A stretch of 64,000 nt of DNA from Pseudovibrio denitrificans JCM 12308 (GCF_001310815.1 NZ_BAZK01000003.1:186001-250000); one strand, 5' to 3'. Positions 25,524 to 36,433 are shown, counted from the first letter of the stretch. Notes: generated by a model not told the origin, from the letters alone. Made by a program: numbers and translations.

Positions 25524-26024
25524 TTAAGCCGTAAACTCAGCAAACGCCTCAACCACATCAACATAAACCTGATGCTTGAAGGGGATCACCAGTCCTGGCA
25601 AGTTTTCTGCCTTCTCCCAGCGCCATTCACAAAACTCCTGGGCATGGCCATCCGGAGGAGTAAGAATGTTGATCTCACTGTCATCACCATCAAAGCGGAA
25701 AGCAAACCAGCGCTGGGTCTGGCCGCGATATTTCGCCTTGCGCACCTTGCGCTGAATCTCATCGGGAAAGTCATAGGAGAACCAATCCGGCGCTTCTGCA
25801 AGGAGGCTGATGGAGTTGACGGAAGTTTCTTCAAAAAGCTCGCGTTTGGCAGCCTCTAAAGGGTCTTCTCCCTTATCCAGTCCACCCTGCGGCATCTGCC
25901 AGGCATACTCTTCAGGAATAGGCTGTTTGTCGCCATAACGTTTGCCGGCCCAGACAAGCCCATCCCGGTTGATAAGCATAATGCCAACGCAAGGGCGAAA
26001 AGGAAGAGAACTATAATCAGTCAT
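25524..26024 (-). CDS. rppH: RNA pyrophosphohydrolase (Nudix)
   Basis: 166 residues. RppH converts 5'-triphosphate ends of mRNA to monophosphate and so starts RNase E decay. The N-terminus LPFRPCVGIMLINRDGLVWAGKR and WQMPQGGLDKGEDPLEAAKRE are typical, with the Nudix box completed by RELFEETS (E-x2-x-E-E); Ser instead of Gly at the end of the box is common in this group. The ATG at 26024 gives the standard N-terminus; the frame extends further without support. Last gene of the envC-ctpA-deacetylase line. Confidence 0.92.
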   Translation of the reverse strand: MTDYSSLPFRPCVGIMLINRDGLVWAGKRYGDKQPIPEEYAWQMPQGGLDKGEDPLEAAKRELFEETSVNSISLLAEAPDWFSYDFPDEIQRKVRKAKYRGQTQRWFAFRFDGDDSEINILTPPDGHAQEFCEWRWEKAENLPGLVIPFKHQVYVDVVEAFAEFTA

Positions 26025-26149
26025 GTCCGGTCCAATATGCGAATATCTTTGGGCCGTCTCCAGATGCAAACAGTGCAAGCAAAGAGAGGCGGATAGATGA
26101 GGAATGAGCATAAACCACGTTCAGGCCTCAGCGCAGCCCGCTCGTTGGT

Positions 26150-26190
26150 GTATCCCCGAAAAGTGATCTTGGTTTGCTGTGCAGTGTTCA
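26150..26190. repeat. Partial copy of a palindromic intergenic repeat
   Basis: GTATCCCCGAAAAGTGATC resembles the left half of the CCCGAAAAGTG...GGTTTTCGG repeat found at four other places in this window; the right half is missing or diverged. It lies between the deacetylase and rppH genes. Confidence 0.45.
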
Positions 26191-26228
26191 CTCAAAGCTG
26201 TGTTTGAGTGAGCTACAACGCTGCAGAC

Positions 26229-27452
26229 TTAACGTGTTGAATTGATGGCAGAGCTAACCGGAACGAGAGAAAGTCCTCGCTCTTCCAGTCGCTGAGACCA
26301 CGCTTCCAAAGCGTTCAGTGTCACCGGAAAGGCTGTCGCAGTCGCAACAGCAATGCCGCGCTGGCGTGCAATGGTTTCCAACTCCAGCAGCTGCGTACCA
26401 ATGGCTTCAGCGCTCAGGTTTTGGTCCAACACCAGATCAGCCTGCACAAACGGCACTTTCTGCGTTCCAGCCACTTGGCCAGCTTTGGAACGAGGGGAGG
26501 AGCCATCGTCAACATACATCAGACCACGGTCCCGCACCTTGCTCAAAAACTCGCTCATGCGGGTCTCATTTGAGGTGAAGCGATCGCCCATGAAGTTCAC
26601 AAGCCCAACATAGTTGCTGGTCTGCCCAAGAACCCAGGAAAGGCGCTCATCATTCTGCTTCTGGTCCAGATTGGTCAACAGACTCTGCGGTCCGGCATCA
26701 TTATCCGGGTAATCAAAGGGCTCCATCGGTGCCTGAAGCAGCACTTCATGGCCGGAAAGGCGTGCAGATTCCATCCAGCTGTTAACGTCGTCCCCATAAG
26801 GAGAGAGCCCCAGCGAAATGTCAGCAGGAAGATCCTCAATGGCCTTGATTGTCATATCGGAATTGAGGCCGATACCGTTGATCAGAATAGCAATCCGCGC
26901 CTGCGTCAGCGTCGCCGGATTAGGCCGCCGCGCATAAGCATCCAGCGGACGCACCCCTTCAGGGGAGATCTTTGGAAGAGATCCGAACTTATTCGGCTCA
27001 AGAAGCTGCTCAATTGGTTCGGTAGACAGAGACTCGCTGGAGAAACCGCCATCCAGCCCCTCATAATCAACACGACGTGCCAGATCGACGAGAGATGTCG
27101 GCCCACTGGCCTGATCTTTCAGTGCAGATCCAAGCTGGCGGGAAGGGCGATAGCTGCCGTCAGGACCAACACCGTTGGCATCAAATTGTTCAGCTTCAAT
27201 CAGATCCAGCTGAGAGCCATCAGGAAGATCAACAATTTCAATGTCGCTGGGAGCAACGCCGTCAAGTGCGCTGGAAAGCTCGATAGTTGCCATTGGCTCG
27301 CCGCCATTGGGATCATCAACAATGCCAATCCAGATGAAGCCGGTGGTGAAAATGACAGTCATGATGGCGACGCCAATCAGGCCGAGCGGCAGCCGCCCGA
27401 TGCTCCGACGCTTGTTCATTCCAAGCGGAGCTGTCAAATCGCTCCTAACCAT
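26229..27452 (-). CDS. Divergent polysaccharide deacetylase family protein
   Basis: 407 residues. A short cytoplasmic N-terminus and one transmembrane helix (LPLGLIGVAIMTVIFTTGFIW) anchor a periplasmic domain of the divergent polysaccharide deacetylase (YibQ/DUF610) family: ARIAILINGIGLN, LSLGLSPYGDDVNSWMESAR, HEVLLQAPMEPFDYP, LMYVDDGSS and FVQADLVLD. The classical NodB metal-site His residues are not all kept, so catalysis is uncertain. The ATG at 27452 follows GGTGGGGG; a GTG at 27464 is an alternative. Following ctpA is the usual order in this lineage, suggesting a role in cell-wall remodelling. Confidence 0.88.
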   Translation of the reverse strand: MVRSDLTAPLGMNKRRSIGRLPLGLIGVAIMTVIFTTGFIWIGIVDDPNGGEPMATIELSSALDGVAPSDIEIVDLPDGSQLDLIEAEQFDANGVGPDGSYRPSRQLGSALKDQASGPTSLVDLARRVDYEGLDGGFSSESLSTEPIEQLLEPNKFGSLPKISPEGVRPLDAYARRPNPATLTQARIAILINGIGLNSDMTIKAIEDLPADISLGLSPYGDDVNSWMESARLSGHEVLLQAPMEPFDYPDNDAGPQSLLTNLDQKQNDERLSWVLGQTSNYVGLVNFMGDRFTSNETRMSEFLSKVRDRGLMYVDDGSSPRSKAGQVAGTQKVPFVQADLVLDQNLSAEAIGTQLLELETIARQRGIAVATATAFPVTLNALEAWSQRLEERGLSLVPVSSAINSTR

Positions 27453-27525
27453 TGGTGCCCCCACCCTGTCATAAAATTCCGCCGCGCCAAACGAAGGTTC
27501 AGCGCGGCGTACAATATCACTTTAT

Positions 27526-27571
27526 AGCATATCCCTGAAATGTAGCTACCGGTTTTCGGAGCGTCATATGC
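27526..27571. repeat. Diverged copy of the palindromic intergenic repeat
   Basis: GCATATCCCTGAAA on the left pairs with TTTTCGGAGCGTCATATGC on the right around CCGG. It has the same architecture as the copies at 30388, 37586 and 37642, and lies between ctpA and the deacetylase gene. Confidence 0.6.
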
Positions 27572-27627
27572 CTGAGAACAAACAGTTAGGCCCCGGGCAA
27601 TCCAGATGAACTGCCCGGGGTCCTAAA

Positions 27628-28961
27628 TCATTTAGATGTGTTTGCTGCACTGTCTGCACTTGGTGGGAAGGCTGCATCAGTCTTCTCACCGCGGAGCAGG
27701 GCTTTCGCCAGGTTCAGCTGCACGTCTTTGTCTTTGTCCTGCGGCACGTAAGCCTGGCTACCAGAGCCTTCATCACCTTCTTCAGCCTGAAGGTGACCAC
27801 GAAGACCAGCTTCGCCTTTGGTTTCTGCACGGCCCTTCAGCTCGTCTGGCAGTTCCTGCAAGGAGACGATGTCAGGGCGGATACCCTTCGCCTGAATAGA
27901 GTTGCCGGAAGGCGTGTAGTAGCGTGCAGTTGTCAGGCGGATAGCGCCATTTGCACCCAGTGGAATAATGGTCTGAACGGAACCCTTACCGAAGGAACGG
28001 GTGCCCAGAATGGTTGCGCGGCGATGATCCTGCAGTGCACCAGCCACAATCTCGGAGGCTGAAGCAGAACCGCCGTTGACCAGAACGATCACAGGCGCAC
28101 CTTCTGTCAGGTCACCATTGCGAGCGTTGTAGCGCTGGGTTTCCTCGGCATTACGGCCACGGTAGAAACGATTTCACCACGGTTCAGGAACGCGTCAGAA
28201 ACAGCAATCGCCTGATCCAGCAGACCACCCGGGTTGTTGCGCAGATCCAGCACAAAGCCCTTCAGGTTGTCCTCGCCGATTTCAGCGGTCAGCTCATCAA
28301 CAGCGGTTTCCAGACCATCAAAGGTCTGTTCGTTGAACTGGGTGATGCGGATGTAACCGATGTCTTCCTCTTTGTTCCAGCGAACAGAGCGAATGCGGAT
28401 CACATCACGAGTGATTGTAATATCGGTAGGCTCATTCAAGCCTTCACGACGTACGGTGATGGTAATGTCTGTATTAACCAGCCCGCGCATCTTCTCGACA
28501 GCTTCGTTCAAGGTAAGGCCCATAACCTGTTCCCCATCAAGATGGGTAATCAGGTCACCTGCCTGAACGCCAGCTTTAAATGCCGGAGTGTCATCAATTG
28601 GAGCGACAACCTTCACGAGGCCGTCTTCCATGGTCACTTCAATGCCAAGCCCGCCAAACTCACCGCGAGTCTGCACCTGCATATCGCGGAAGCTCTTTGG
28701 TGGCAGATAGCTGGAATGCGGATCAAGGCTTGTGAGCATGCCGTTGATGGCGGTTTCGATCAGTTTGGAGTCTGCTGGCTCCTCAACATAATCAGAGCGT
28801 ACACGCTCAAACACATCGCCAAACAGATTAAGCTGATTGTACGTATCAGCAGACGCAGCTGAAGCTGGTTCAGTAAATCTGAATGGGGCCTGAGAGTATG
28901 TTACGACCGCCGTAGCCCCCATGACCACGCCAACCAGCAAAAGCGATGCTTTCCGTATCAT
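27628..28961 (-). pseudogene. ctpA: Carboxyl-terminal processing protease CtpA (S41), one frameshift
   Basis: Periplasmic S41 serine protease. Order: signal/anchor (KASLLLVGVVMGATAVV), PDZ domain around GGLGIEVTMEDGLVKVVAPIDDTPAFKAGVQAGD, then the protease with the GFVLDLRNNPGGLLDQA segment, catalytic Ser in [13 protein letters not shown] and catalytic Lys in [12 protein letters not shown]. The frame breaks near 28162, where one missing C would turn STVAVMPRK into [20 protein letters not shown] and join both parts (444 aa). The ATG at 28961 overlaps the envC stop by 4 bases, so the genes are coupled. CtpA processes periplasmic proteins, often lytic peptidoglycan enzymes. Confidence 0.92.
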
Positions 28962-30333
28962 CCGCGAACCTTTTCGTTTTCGGCGCGTGACCACCATGGG
29001 TTGGGGTCGATTGCAGTGCCGTCTTTCCTGAATTCTACATATAAAACCGGCTGGTCCAAACTAAAATTAAGGTTATTAGCGCTTGCAAGGCGCGTTTCTC
29101 CCATTTTAGCGATTGGCTCTCCAGCTAGAATAAACTGCCCTAACTCCACCATGACGTTGTCCAGACCGGACAAAAGCACATGGTATCCGCCGCCTGCATT
29201 AACAATTACCATCTGCCCGTATGAGCGGAAATCCCCTGCATACACCACCCAACCATCAGTGGGGGAGGTGACCTGGGCATTCGGGCGTGTCGCAATGGAT
29301 TGGCCAGTGGTTACGTTACCAAATCCATCTGCAACCCCAAAGTCTTGCAGGAGCGTGCCGGAAACCGGATCAGGCAACAGCCCAAGAGTCTCCGAAAAAG
29401 CAACAGCCGGTTTCAACCGGCTCGGATCAGCAAACGGATCCCCGGAAGCAATCCGGTTCTGCCGCTCAATGTCCGCAAGCCGCGCTGCTTCTGCTGCCCG
29501 GCGGCTGCTTTCCACTTCTCGCTCAAGGTTAGCAAGCAACTCTTTCAAAGAGGTTGCCTTTTCAGCAAGTTCCCTGGCGCGAGCTTCTCGGCTTCCAGCG
29601 CTGCAAGGCTCTCCTGCCGTGCTGCCTTCTTCTTTTCTAAAAGCAATTCAACACGATGGCGCTCCTCCGCCATCTGTATTGCACCACTTCGAACCCTGTT
29701 CCGCTCTGCTTCAATTTTTGCTCGAAGCCGAGACAATTCAGCAAGATCACTTGCCAGTGCTTCCGCTTCAATCCGCACTTCCGGCATGATTGAGTTCAGC
29801 AGGATCGCACTGCGTACCGCGCCAAGAGCATCCTGCGGACGCACGACCATGGCTGGCGGCGGGCGATGCCCGATCCTTTGCAAAGCACTTAAAACTTCAG
29901 CTAAAACATCTTTACGTTCATTCAATGACGCACGTACAGATTGTTCGTTTTTTCTGTGACGACCCAGCCGGGCTTCAGTAGCTTCCAGCTGGTTTTCAAG
30001 CTTCTTCATGCGCTCACCAGTGCGGATCAACTCACCACTCAGGCTCTCACCATCCCGCTCCAACGCACGAATAGACCGCTGAATCTCCTCCCGCTTTTCT
30101 TTGGAAAGCGAGATATTCTGGTTCAGATCACGAAGCTCTTTCTCCCGTGCCTGCTTCTGACGCAATGCCTCAGCAGCCGGATCTTCAGGATCAATCGCAT
30201 CCTTCTCAATTTTAAAGGAGACGTTCGTCAGTTTTTGCGCAGTACTTTGCAGCGGCAACGCAAAGGCAGCCACAAAAAACAAGGCAAAGCTTGTCAGCAA
30301 TTGGAGGAGCAGATTTCCCCTAAAACGCAACAA
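28958..30333 (-). pseudogene. envC: Murein hydrolase activator EnvC, one frameshift
   Basis: Periplasmic coiled-coil plus LytM protein that activates amidases during cell separation. A signal peptide (LLQLLTSFALFFVAAFALPLQSTAQ) precedes long coiled coils (about residues 50-290) and a C-terminal LytM-like domain (GWVVYAGDFRSYGQMVIVNAGGG); the second metal-site His is absent (VLLSGL), as expected for a non-catalytic activator. The frame breaks near 29578; one missing G restores ARELAEKATSLKEL. TTG at 30333 is proposed as start because GGGAG lies 5 bases upstream; a longer frame to 30423 would run through a palindromic repeat. Overlaps ctpA by 4 bases. Confidence 0.88.
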
Positions 30334-30387
30334 CTGAACTCCCAAAGTGCAGCGCCGAGCAAAACGCTGACTTTCTTCAATACTATG

Positions 30388-30431
30388 GCGTATTCCCGAA
30401 AAGTAGTCCCGGTTTTCGGGCAAGAATACGC
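30388..30431. repeat. Palindromic intergenic repeat upstream of envC
   Basis: 44-bp element: GCGTATTCCCGAAAA on the left and TTTTCGGGCAAGAATACGC on the right around GTAGTCCCGG. It is one of five related copies in the window. Confidence 0.8.
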
Positions 30432-30440
30432 TTTAACAAA

Positions 30441-30479
30441 GTGTTAGAGCATGATGCACGAGCGCAGCTCGCTCTAAAC
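30441..30479. repeat. Inverted repeat with internal hairpin
   Basis: GTTAGAGC and GCTCTAAAC flank a region containing GAGC-GCA-GCTC. It sits next to the palindromic repeat at 30388, in the 387-bp gap between envC and the glycosyltransferase gene. No gene was seen in this gap. Confidence 0.5.
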
Positions 30480-30720
30480 GTCGACGCAGACCAATCCTGC
30501 AGAAAACAGGCACACGGCCTCAAAGTTAACGCCGAGGATAATGCTCCACACAGCGTTAAGGAAGTGTCAACCACGTTGCAGGCTTAGCGACTTCCAGTAA
30601 AAACATCAATATCTGCGCCTAAATTGTAATGTTCAGGCACATCTATCGAACGCGTTGCAGTGAAGAAGCCAAAAGAGGAAGAAACAAGGCAGTTACAGAT
30701 TTGGCAGTGTTGTTCAACAG

Positions 30721-31944
30721 CTATGAGAGCTCAGTTTCTCTGATTTTATGAGAGAAAGCTGCTGCACACGCATTCTGAAGCTCTTCGTGAACAATGTGCT
30801 CGCTTGTGTCTACTTGCTTGATCTCATCCCGATCTGTTTTCCAGCTTGTGCTGATGGCATTGAAGTGACAGAGCGTTGCACTGCGCAAAAATGGCTTCAT
30901 GCGGGTAAAGAAAGGATGCAGCCACGCAGCATGCTTCGGCTCAGGCCGGACACCATGAGCTTTGAACTGGATGTTTTTTGGAATGCGCGAAGGAACTGCC
31001 ACCCATTTGCGATGCGTTACAGCTGGTGGGTTGGTTGTGTGTTGAAACATATGGTGCCGGCGCTCGTCGAGAGACTTAAGCTTACTTAGGTCAGCATTGG
31101 TAACTGGCTCAACCCAGATACCCGGAATGAGAAAGTAGCCCAGAAAACTATCTTTCAAACCGGAGAATACAGATACACCTTTCTCGCAGACAACAAACTC
31201 ATCAACGTCACAGAACAGCAGCGCTTCAGTTGTTTGAACATACTTCCAGCGTAGCAACTGGAGAATGGAGCGCTGAAGGAACTTGATTTCACGCATCTTT
31301 GGCGGTCCGTACTTAAACGGTGCATGCACCACCTCAAATTCGATATCGAGGCCTGATTGCTCAAGTGCATCGTGAATGTCTTGCGCACGCTTTGGACTTT
31401 CGCTGTTCTCGAAGAGAACCAGAGCATCTACCCCATGGTTTACAACATTAAACCGCACCCAATCCAAAATCCATGGAACTGGGGTGTCCTTACATAAAGT
31501 CGAAAGTGCGTATTTGCCTTTGAAACGCTTGCATGCGCTTGGGCTAACATTGATCTGAACTTGAACGCCATTCAGCGTCATGTCGATCTTATCGATTGCC
31601 TGATCTGGAGAAACTCGGATCCAGATCTCGTGAATTTGCTTTAACTTACGATGCTTGGCCTTTAGCTTCTGAGATCCGATTGCAAATGATGCTTTCGCAA
31701 GTTCTGCTTCATATCCTAAAGGTTTTGGACCGATGAGAATGATATGAGCGCCATCAAAGGAGCGGAAGACATCGTAAAACAAGGTCGAAGCATCAAATTT
31801 GTCTTTGAAATCTTCTTCTCTATGTTTTTTATGTGTTGGAAAGATACGTTTTAGGCCGAAGGCTTCCAGCTGCACAACGCAGTCAGTCAGGTAAGTCAAC
31901 ATAGAGAAATCTTTAAATCTATAAGCGAGTTTGAAGTTGCTCAC
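30721..31944 (-). CDS. Glycosyltransferase-like protein (GT92/GT2-type, DxD motif)
   Basis: 407 residues. The middle shows a retained glycosyltransferase layout: VPWILDWVRFNVVNHGVDALVLFENSE, a run of Arg/Gln residues (FLQRSILQLLRWKYVQTTEALLF) and the metal/sugar motif CDVDEFVV. The C-terminal WVAVPSRI...HGVRP part also fits GT92-like enzymes. The first 120 residues are not recognised. No signal or membrane segment. The substrate is unknown; a surface polysaccharide or LPS role is plausible. It stands alone, with gaps of about 140-390 bp on both sides, between rlmH and envC, which are neighbours in many relatives, so it looks inserted. Confidence 0.75.
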   Translation of the reverse strand: MSNFKLAYRFKDFSMLTYLTDCVVQLEAFGLKRIFPTHKKHREEDFKDKFDASTLFYDVFRSFDGAHIILIGPKPLGYEAELAKASFAIGSQKLKAKHRKLKQIHEIWIRVSPDQAIDKIDMTLNGVQVQINVSPSACKRFKGKYALSTLCKDTPVPWILDWVRFNVVNHGVDALVLFENSESPKRAQDIHDALEQSGLDIEFEVVHAPFKYGPPKMREIKFLQRSILQLLRWKYVQTTEALLFCDVDEFVVCEKGVSVFSGLKDSFLGYFLIPGIWVEPVTNADLSKLKSLDERRHHMFQHTTNPPAVTHRKWVAVPSRIPKNIQFKAHGVRPEPKHAAWLHPFFTRMKPFLRSATLCHFNAISTSWKTDRDEIKQVDTSEHIVHEELQNACAAAFSHKIRETELS

Positions 31945-32086
31945 TTCTAACTGTGCTTCGTCACAGTCGGTAGAAAAATCCTGTCAGGCACATGGGGATT
32001 CAGGCACTAAGAAAAAAACTGTGACACTATTGCAAGCCTCACAGCTGAAAGATGCTTATCAGCCTATTTGAAGCGCTCCACGCCAA

Positions 32087-32568
32087 TCAGGCGCGGTGGT
32101 AGGGATGTCCAGTTAAAATTGTGATGGCGCGGTAGATTTGTTCGCCGCACATAATGCGGACCAGCTGGTGGGGCCATGTCATGGAGCCGAGGGCCAGCTT
32201 CAGGTCTGCACGCTGCAGCAGCGCCTGTCCGTGCCCGTCTGCACCACCAATGGCGAGAACCACGTCGGAGATGCCTGATCAGCCCAGCCGCCAACCTTTT
32301 TGGCAAAGGCCTCACTGGAAAGTGTCTTGCCGTGCTCATCCAGTGCGATAAGGATCGCGCCGGAAGGAAGCGCATTGAGCAGAAGTTGCGCCTCTTCGTC
32401 TTTTCTGTCTTGCGTGCGGGAAGCCCGGCTCTCTGAAAATTCAACCACGGACACAGAGGTGATGCCAACAGAACGGCCAGCTTTGCGAGCCCGGTCCAGA
32501 TAGCGTTCGTACATGTCCTTTTCCGCGCCAGCTTTCATTTTGCCGACGCAGGCAATCGTGACTTTCAT
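32087..32568 (-). pseudogene. rlmH: 23S rRNA (pseudouridine1915-N3)-methyltransferase RlmH, one frameshift
   Basis: SPOUT methyltransferase that modifies pseudouridine 1915 of 23S rRNA. It begins MKVTIACVGKMKAGAEKDMYERYLDRARK; ILIALDEHGKTLSSEAFA follows. The frame is lost near 32274 after GGWADQ, where one missing G would restore [20 protein letters not shown] (the SAM knot) and [16 protein letters not shown], ending with TGA at 32087. Corrected length is 160 aa, as expected. The gene is almost universal, so a consensus error is far likelier than loss. It follows rsfS, the conserved order. Confidence 0.93.
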
Positions 32569-32723
32569 AAAGTCTCCGGGTTTAGTTCAGAGTTGCCCGC
32601 AAGAAGATCTCATGCAGATGGTTCAACACCTGCATCAGCGGCAATTGTCCAGACTCCCTCATTCCCTGAAAGGGCAGAGAAACTGAATACTGCAATACTC
32701 AGTGCTTCAAAGAAGCACTGATA

Positions 32724-33131
32724 CTATCCGATGAACTGCGTTGGTGCAGAGCTATCCGCAGACCACATCTTTTCTACATTGTAGAAACTGCGGACTTCTG
32801 GGCGGAAAATGTGAATGATTGCATCACCGATATCGATGAGCACCCAGTCACAATGCGGCATACCCTCTACGCGAGCGTTACCGTAGCCAGCATTTTTCAG
32901 ATCACGGAGCAAGTGGTCAGCAACAGCGCCCACATGGCGGTGAGAGCGGCCAGAAGCCACAACCATGTGATCAGCCAATGCAGACTTGCCAGCAAGATCG
33001 AGTGATACGATGTCCTCAGCCTTGGAATCTTCCAGACTGTTGAGGATCAGTGCAAGCACATCCCCATCCTTGGTGGGATCGTGCGATTGAAGAGGAGCGA
33101 TGGTGTCCGTCCCTTCATGTTGAGTTGTCAT
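32724..33131 (-). CDS. rsfS: Ribosomal silencing factor RsfS
   Basis: RsfS/Iojap family (135 aa). It binds ribosomal protein L14 and blocks subunit joining in starvation. Core motifs: ILNSLEDSKAEDIVSLDLAGKSALADHMVVASGRSHRHV, read here as LDL...KS...ADHMVVASG, then DWVLIDIGDAIIHIFRPEVRSFYNVEKMW. The ATG at 33131 (MTTQHEG) is preferred; an upstream ATG at 33155 would add 8 residues, and neither has a clear ribosome site. It lies between nadD and rlmH as in most Proteobacteria. Confidence 0.93.
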   Translation of the reverse strand: MTTQHEGTDTIAPLQSHDPTKDGDVLALILNSLEDSKAEDIVSLDLAGKSALADHMVVASGRSHRHVGAVADHLLRDLKNAGYGNARVEGMPHCDWVLIDIGDAIIHIFRPEVRSFYNVEKMWSADSSAPTQFIG

Positions 33132-33282
33132 GGTCAGCTTAAGAGCCCTCGCCATGGTTAGAGAAAGCAGTAGCCTGCTGTTAGAGAAAGCTTGAAATGC
33201 ACAAACTCAAGCCTTCCGTCAAGAAGAATACTCAGGTCCCTATGGCATTTTCAAGACACTAGTTTCCGCAAAAAGCGCAAAG

Positions 33283-33960
33283 TTACCCTGGGGTGTGTCC
33301 TCTATTCCTCAGTAGAGTGGAAGAGGTTTCGTCCAGCGGACCGCGTAAAATGGTCCAGCACGGGGCTTTGCACTCAGGCAGTTGGTCTGCACTTTTTTCT
33401 TTTAGTTGAGCAAAGGCATACCGTTGGCAAACTTGAGCGGAAAGCGACGAAAGGGTCGCTTTGGGCCGGTCAACAATTGCCACCGGCACCCCTTCTATAA
33501 TGCTCTGCCAGTTTTGCCAATGGTGAAAATTGGAGAGATTGTCCGCACCCATCAACCAGACAAACTTGAGATGCGGCCGCCGCACCTGCAGTTGCTGTAC
33601 CGTACTTGCAGTGTAGGAGGTGCCCAGCACTTTTTCAAAGGCGGTCACCTTCATCTGTGGGTGCCGCGCAAGGTCTTTAACCGCAGCAACGCGCTCTTCC
33701 AAGGGTGCCAAATCACGATGAGATTTGAGCGGGTTGCCCGGAGTAACCAGCCACCAGACCTGATGCAGCTTCAAGCGCCGCAGAGCTGTTTCTGCCACAA
33801 GCAAGTGGCCGGGATGCGGGGGATTGAATGATCCCCCAAACAAACCAATGCGATTTCCATCAGCCGCATAGGGAAGGCGCATCCAGTCCGGCTGCACGTT
33901 CCCCAACTTGCCCCAAAGCTTACCGTGATTTTCTATCGCGTGCGGTTTGGTGTTCGTCAT
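33283..33960 (-). CDS. nadD: Nicotinate-nucleotide adenylyltransferase NadD
   Basis: 225 residues; transfers AMP to nicotinate mononucleotide in NAD synthesis. [25 protein letters not shown] contains the nucleotidyltransferase HxGH motif (HPGH). [28 protein letters not shown] and the C-terminal SSTLLRNRG (the ISSTxIR-like motif) complete the family pattern. Its ATG overlaps the proA stop by 4 bases, so the two are translationally coupled. The N-terminal 25 residues before the Rossmann start are a lineage extension. Confidence 0.95.
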   Translation of the reverse strand: MTNTKPHAIENHGKLWGKLGNVQPDWMRLPYAADGNRIGLFGGSFNPPHPGHLLVAETALRRLKLHQVWWLVTPGNPLKSHRDLAPLEERVAAVKDLARHPQMKVTAFEKVLGTSYTASTVQQLQVRRPHLKFVWLMGADNLSNFHHWQNWQSIIEGVPVAIVDRPKATLSSLSAQVCQRYAFAQLKEKSADQLPECKAPCWTILRGPLDETSSTLLRNRGHTPG

Positions 33961-35252
33961 GGACGTGTTTGGCCGTTCCCGCGCACAACGTATTTGAAGC
34001 TGGTCAGCTGCTCAACACCAACTGGGCCGCGTGCATGCATGCGGCCTGTTGCGATGCCAATTTCAGCACCCATGCCAAACTCACCGCCATCCGCAAACTG
34101 TGTGGATGCATTGTGAAGAACAATCGCTGAGTCCACCTGAGCAAAGAATTTGCGGGCTGCAATCTGATCTTCAGTGATGATGCAGTCGGTGTGGTTGGAA
34201 CCATAGGTACCGATATGCTCGATCGCTTCTTCCAGACCACCAACAATCTTCACGGAGATGATTGCGTCCAGATATTCGGTTGACCAATCGTCCTCTGTTG
34301 CCTCAGAAGCGGTTGGACAAAGCATCATGACTTCTTCATCACCGCGGATCTGACAGCGCTTCTCCTGAAGCGCCGCTAGAATTGGCGGCAGAATGGTTGC
34401 CGCGACAGCTTCGTCAACAAGAAGGGTCTCAGCAGCGCCGCAGATACCTGTTCGGCGCATCTTGGAATTGACGACAATGTCGATCGCCTTGTCCAGATCG
34501 GCCTTCTTGTCGATGAAGATGTGAACCAGACCTTCAAGGTGCGCAAACACCGGCACGCGGGCTTCATCCTGAACGCGGGCAACAAGGCTCTTGCCACCAC
34601 GTGGAATGATCACGTCCAGATTACCATCCAAACCCTTCAGCATCTCACCAACAGCCGCACGGTCTTTCACTGGCACAATCTGGATTGCATCAACTGGTAA
34701 TCCTGCATCAGCGAGGCCAGCCTGCAAGGCTTTGTAGATCGCAAGATTGGAGTTGATGGTGTCAGAACCGCCACGTAGTACAACCGCATTGCCAGCCTTC
34801 AAGCACAGGGCACCAGCATCTGCTGTCACGTTTGGGCGGCTTTCATAAATCACGCCTATCACACCAAGTGGCGTGCGCACGCGGGAAATGTCCAGACCAT
34901 TCGGACGCTTCCACTCAGCAATGGTGGAGCCAACAGGATCGTCTAGCTTTGCAATGTCTTCCAGTGCGCAGGCGATTGCCTCAATGCGCTCTTCATTCAG
35001 CGTACCGCGATCAATGAAGGAAGCCAGCTGGCCGTTGGCTTTCATGGTCTCCAGATCGACAGCATTCGCTTTCAGGATGTCCGGGGTTGCAGCGCGAACG
35101 GCAGCAGCCATCGCTTCCAGGCCTTTGTTCTTCTGGCTTGTGGGGGCAATTGCAAGAACACGTGCAGCAGCGCGCGCTTTCTTGCCAATGGTTGCCATCA
35201 GGTCGCGAACATCGGTGTTGTCCGCATTTGCCACTTCAGAAGTATTCAGCAT
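33957..35252 (-). CDS. proA: Gamma-glutamyl phosphate reductase ProA
   Basis: 431-residue aldehyde-dehydrogenase-fold enzyme, the second step of proline synthesis. [33 protein letters not shown] is split here as [16 protein letters not shown] and [15 protein letters not shown]; the catalytic Cys is in [24 protein letters not shown] and [15 protein letters not shown] near the C-terminus are ProA hallmarks. The ATG at 35252 has AAGGG about 9 bases upstream; a TTG at 35258 is weaker. Downstream of proB, coupled to nadD. Confidence 0.96.
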   Translation of the reverse strand: MLNTSEVANADNTDVRDLMATIGKKARAAARVLAIAPTSQKNKGLEAMAAAVRAATPDILKANAVDLETMKANGQLASFIDRGTLNEERIEAIACALEDIAKLDDPVGSTIAEWKRPNGLDISRVRTPLGVIGVIYESRPNVTADAGALCLKAGNAVVLRGGSDTINSNLAIYKALQAGLADAGLPVDAIQIVPVKDRAAVGEMLKGLDGNLDVIIPRGGKSLVARVQDEARVPVFAHLEGLVHIFIDKKADLDKAIDIVVNSKMRRTGICGAAETLLVDEAVAATILPPILAALQEKRCQIRGDEEVMMLCPTASEATEDDWSTEYLDAIISVKIVGGLEEAIEHIGTYGSNHTDCIITEDQIAARKFFAQVDSAIVLHNASTQFADGGEFGMGAEIGIATGRMHARGPVGVEQLTSFKYVVRGNGQTRP

Positions 35253-35354
35253 CTGCAAAACCCTTAAGTCATCACTGGTTGAACTTGCTCAACCTAAACA
35301 GTTTCTATGAATTGTCCAAATCAGATGTAGAGAGCACAAGGTCGTCCGTATGTA

Positions 35355-36433
35355 TCATCTCGGCGCGTCCCGGGTAGCAACAATGGCTTCAATTTCCTTG
35401 CTGTTGCGTCCGATGATGAGAGAGGCCTCACCATAATCATAGGCAACAAGACCGCGTCCCACATCATGGCCGTCCGCATCAACAATGCGCACCGCATCAC
35501 CACGGGTGAAAGTGCCGTCCACCTTAGTCACACCAGCTGGCAATAAGCTCTTGCCAGCCTTCACGGCCTTCAGCGCACCTGCATCCAGTTGGATGGTGCC
35601 ATGCGGTTTCAGATGGCCGCTGATCCACGTTTTGCGGGCGCGGGATGGAGAAGAGGGGGCAGGGAACCAAGTGGCCCGTGCGCCGTTCTCAATCGCGTCC
35701 AGCGGGTTCAACGTCTTGCCGCTGGCGATGATCATCGTGGTGCCAGCGCTTTGCGCAATTTTGGCCGCATCGATCTTGGTCTTCATGCCGCCGGATGAGA
35801 ACGCTGAGCCAGGTGCACCAGCCATCGCCTCAATCTCTTGCGTGACCTGAGGAACCTCAGGCAGGAAGATCGCCTTCGGATCGGTCTGCGGAGCGGCAGT
35901 GTAAAGCCCGTCCACGTCAGAAAGCAGCACCAGCAGGTCCGCACTTGCCATGGTCGCCACACGGGCGCCCAGACGGTCGTTGTCACCATACCGGATTTCA
36001 GAGGTCGCGACGCTGTCGTTCTCGTTGATGATCGGCACAGCACCCATCTTGAGCAGGGTGCTGATTGTCTCGCGCGCGTTGAGATAACGGCGGCGCTCTT
36101 CGGTATCGCCAAGGGTCAGCAGAATCTGACCCGCCGTCAGACCACGCGCACCGAGAATTTCAGAGTAAGCCTGAGCAAGTGCAATCTGGCCCACGGAAGC
36201 GGCGGCTTGCGCCTGCTCCAGCTTCAAGGGGCCAGCGGGCAAACCAAGAACACCACGACCAAGAGCAATAGAACCGGAGGAGACCACCAGAACCTCTTTC
36301 CCAGCTTCGGAAAGAGCCTGCAGATCATCCGCCAGAGATTCCAGCCACTCCCGCTTCAACCGGCCATTTTCCACCAGCAGGGCAGAGCCGATTTTTACGG
36401 TGATGCGCTTATAGTCGCTCAGACTTCGGGCCA

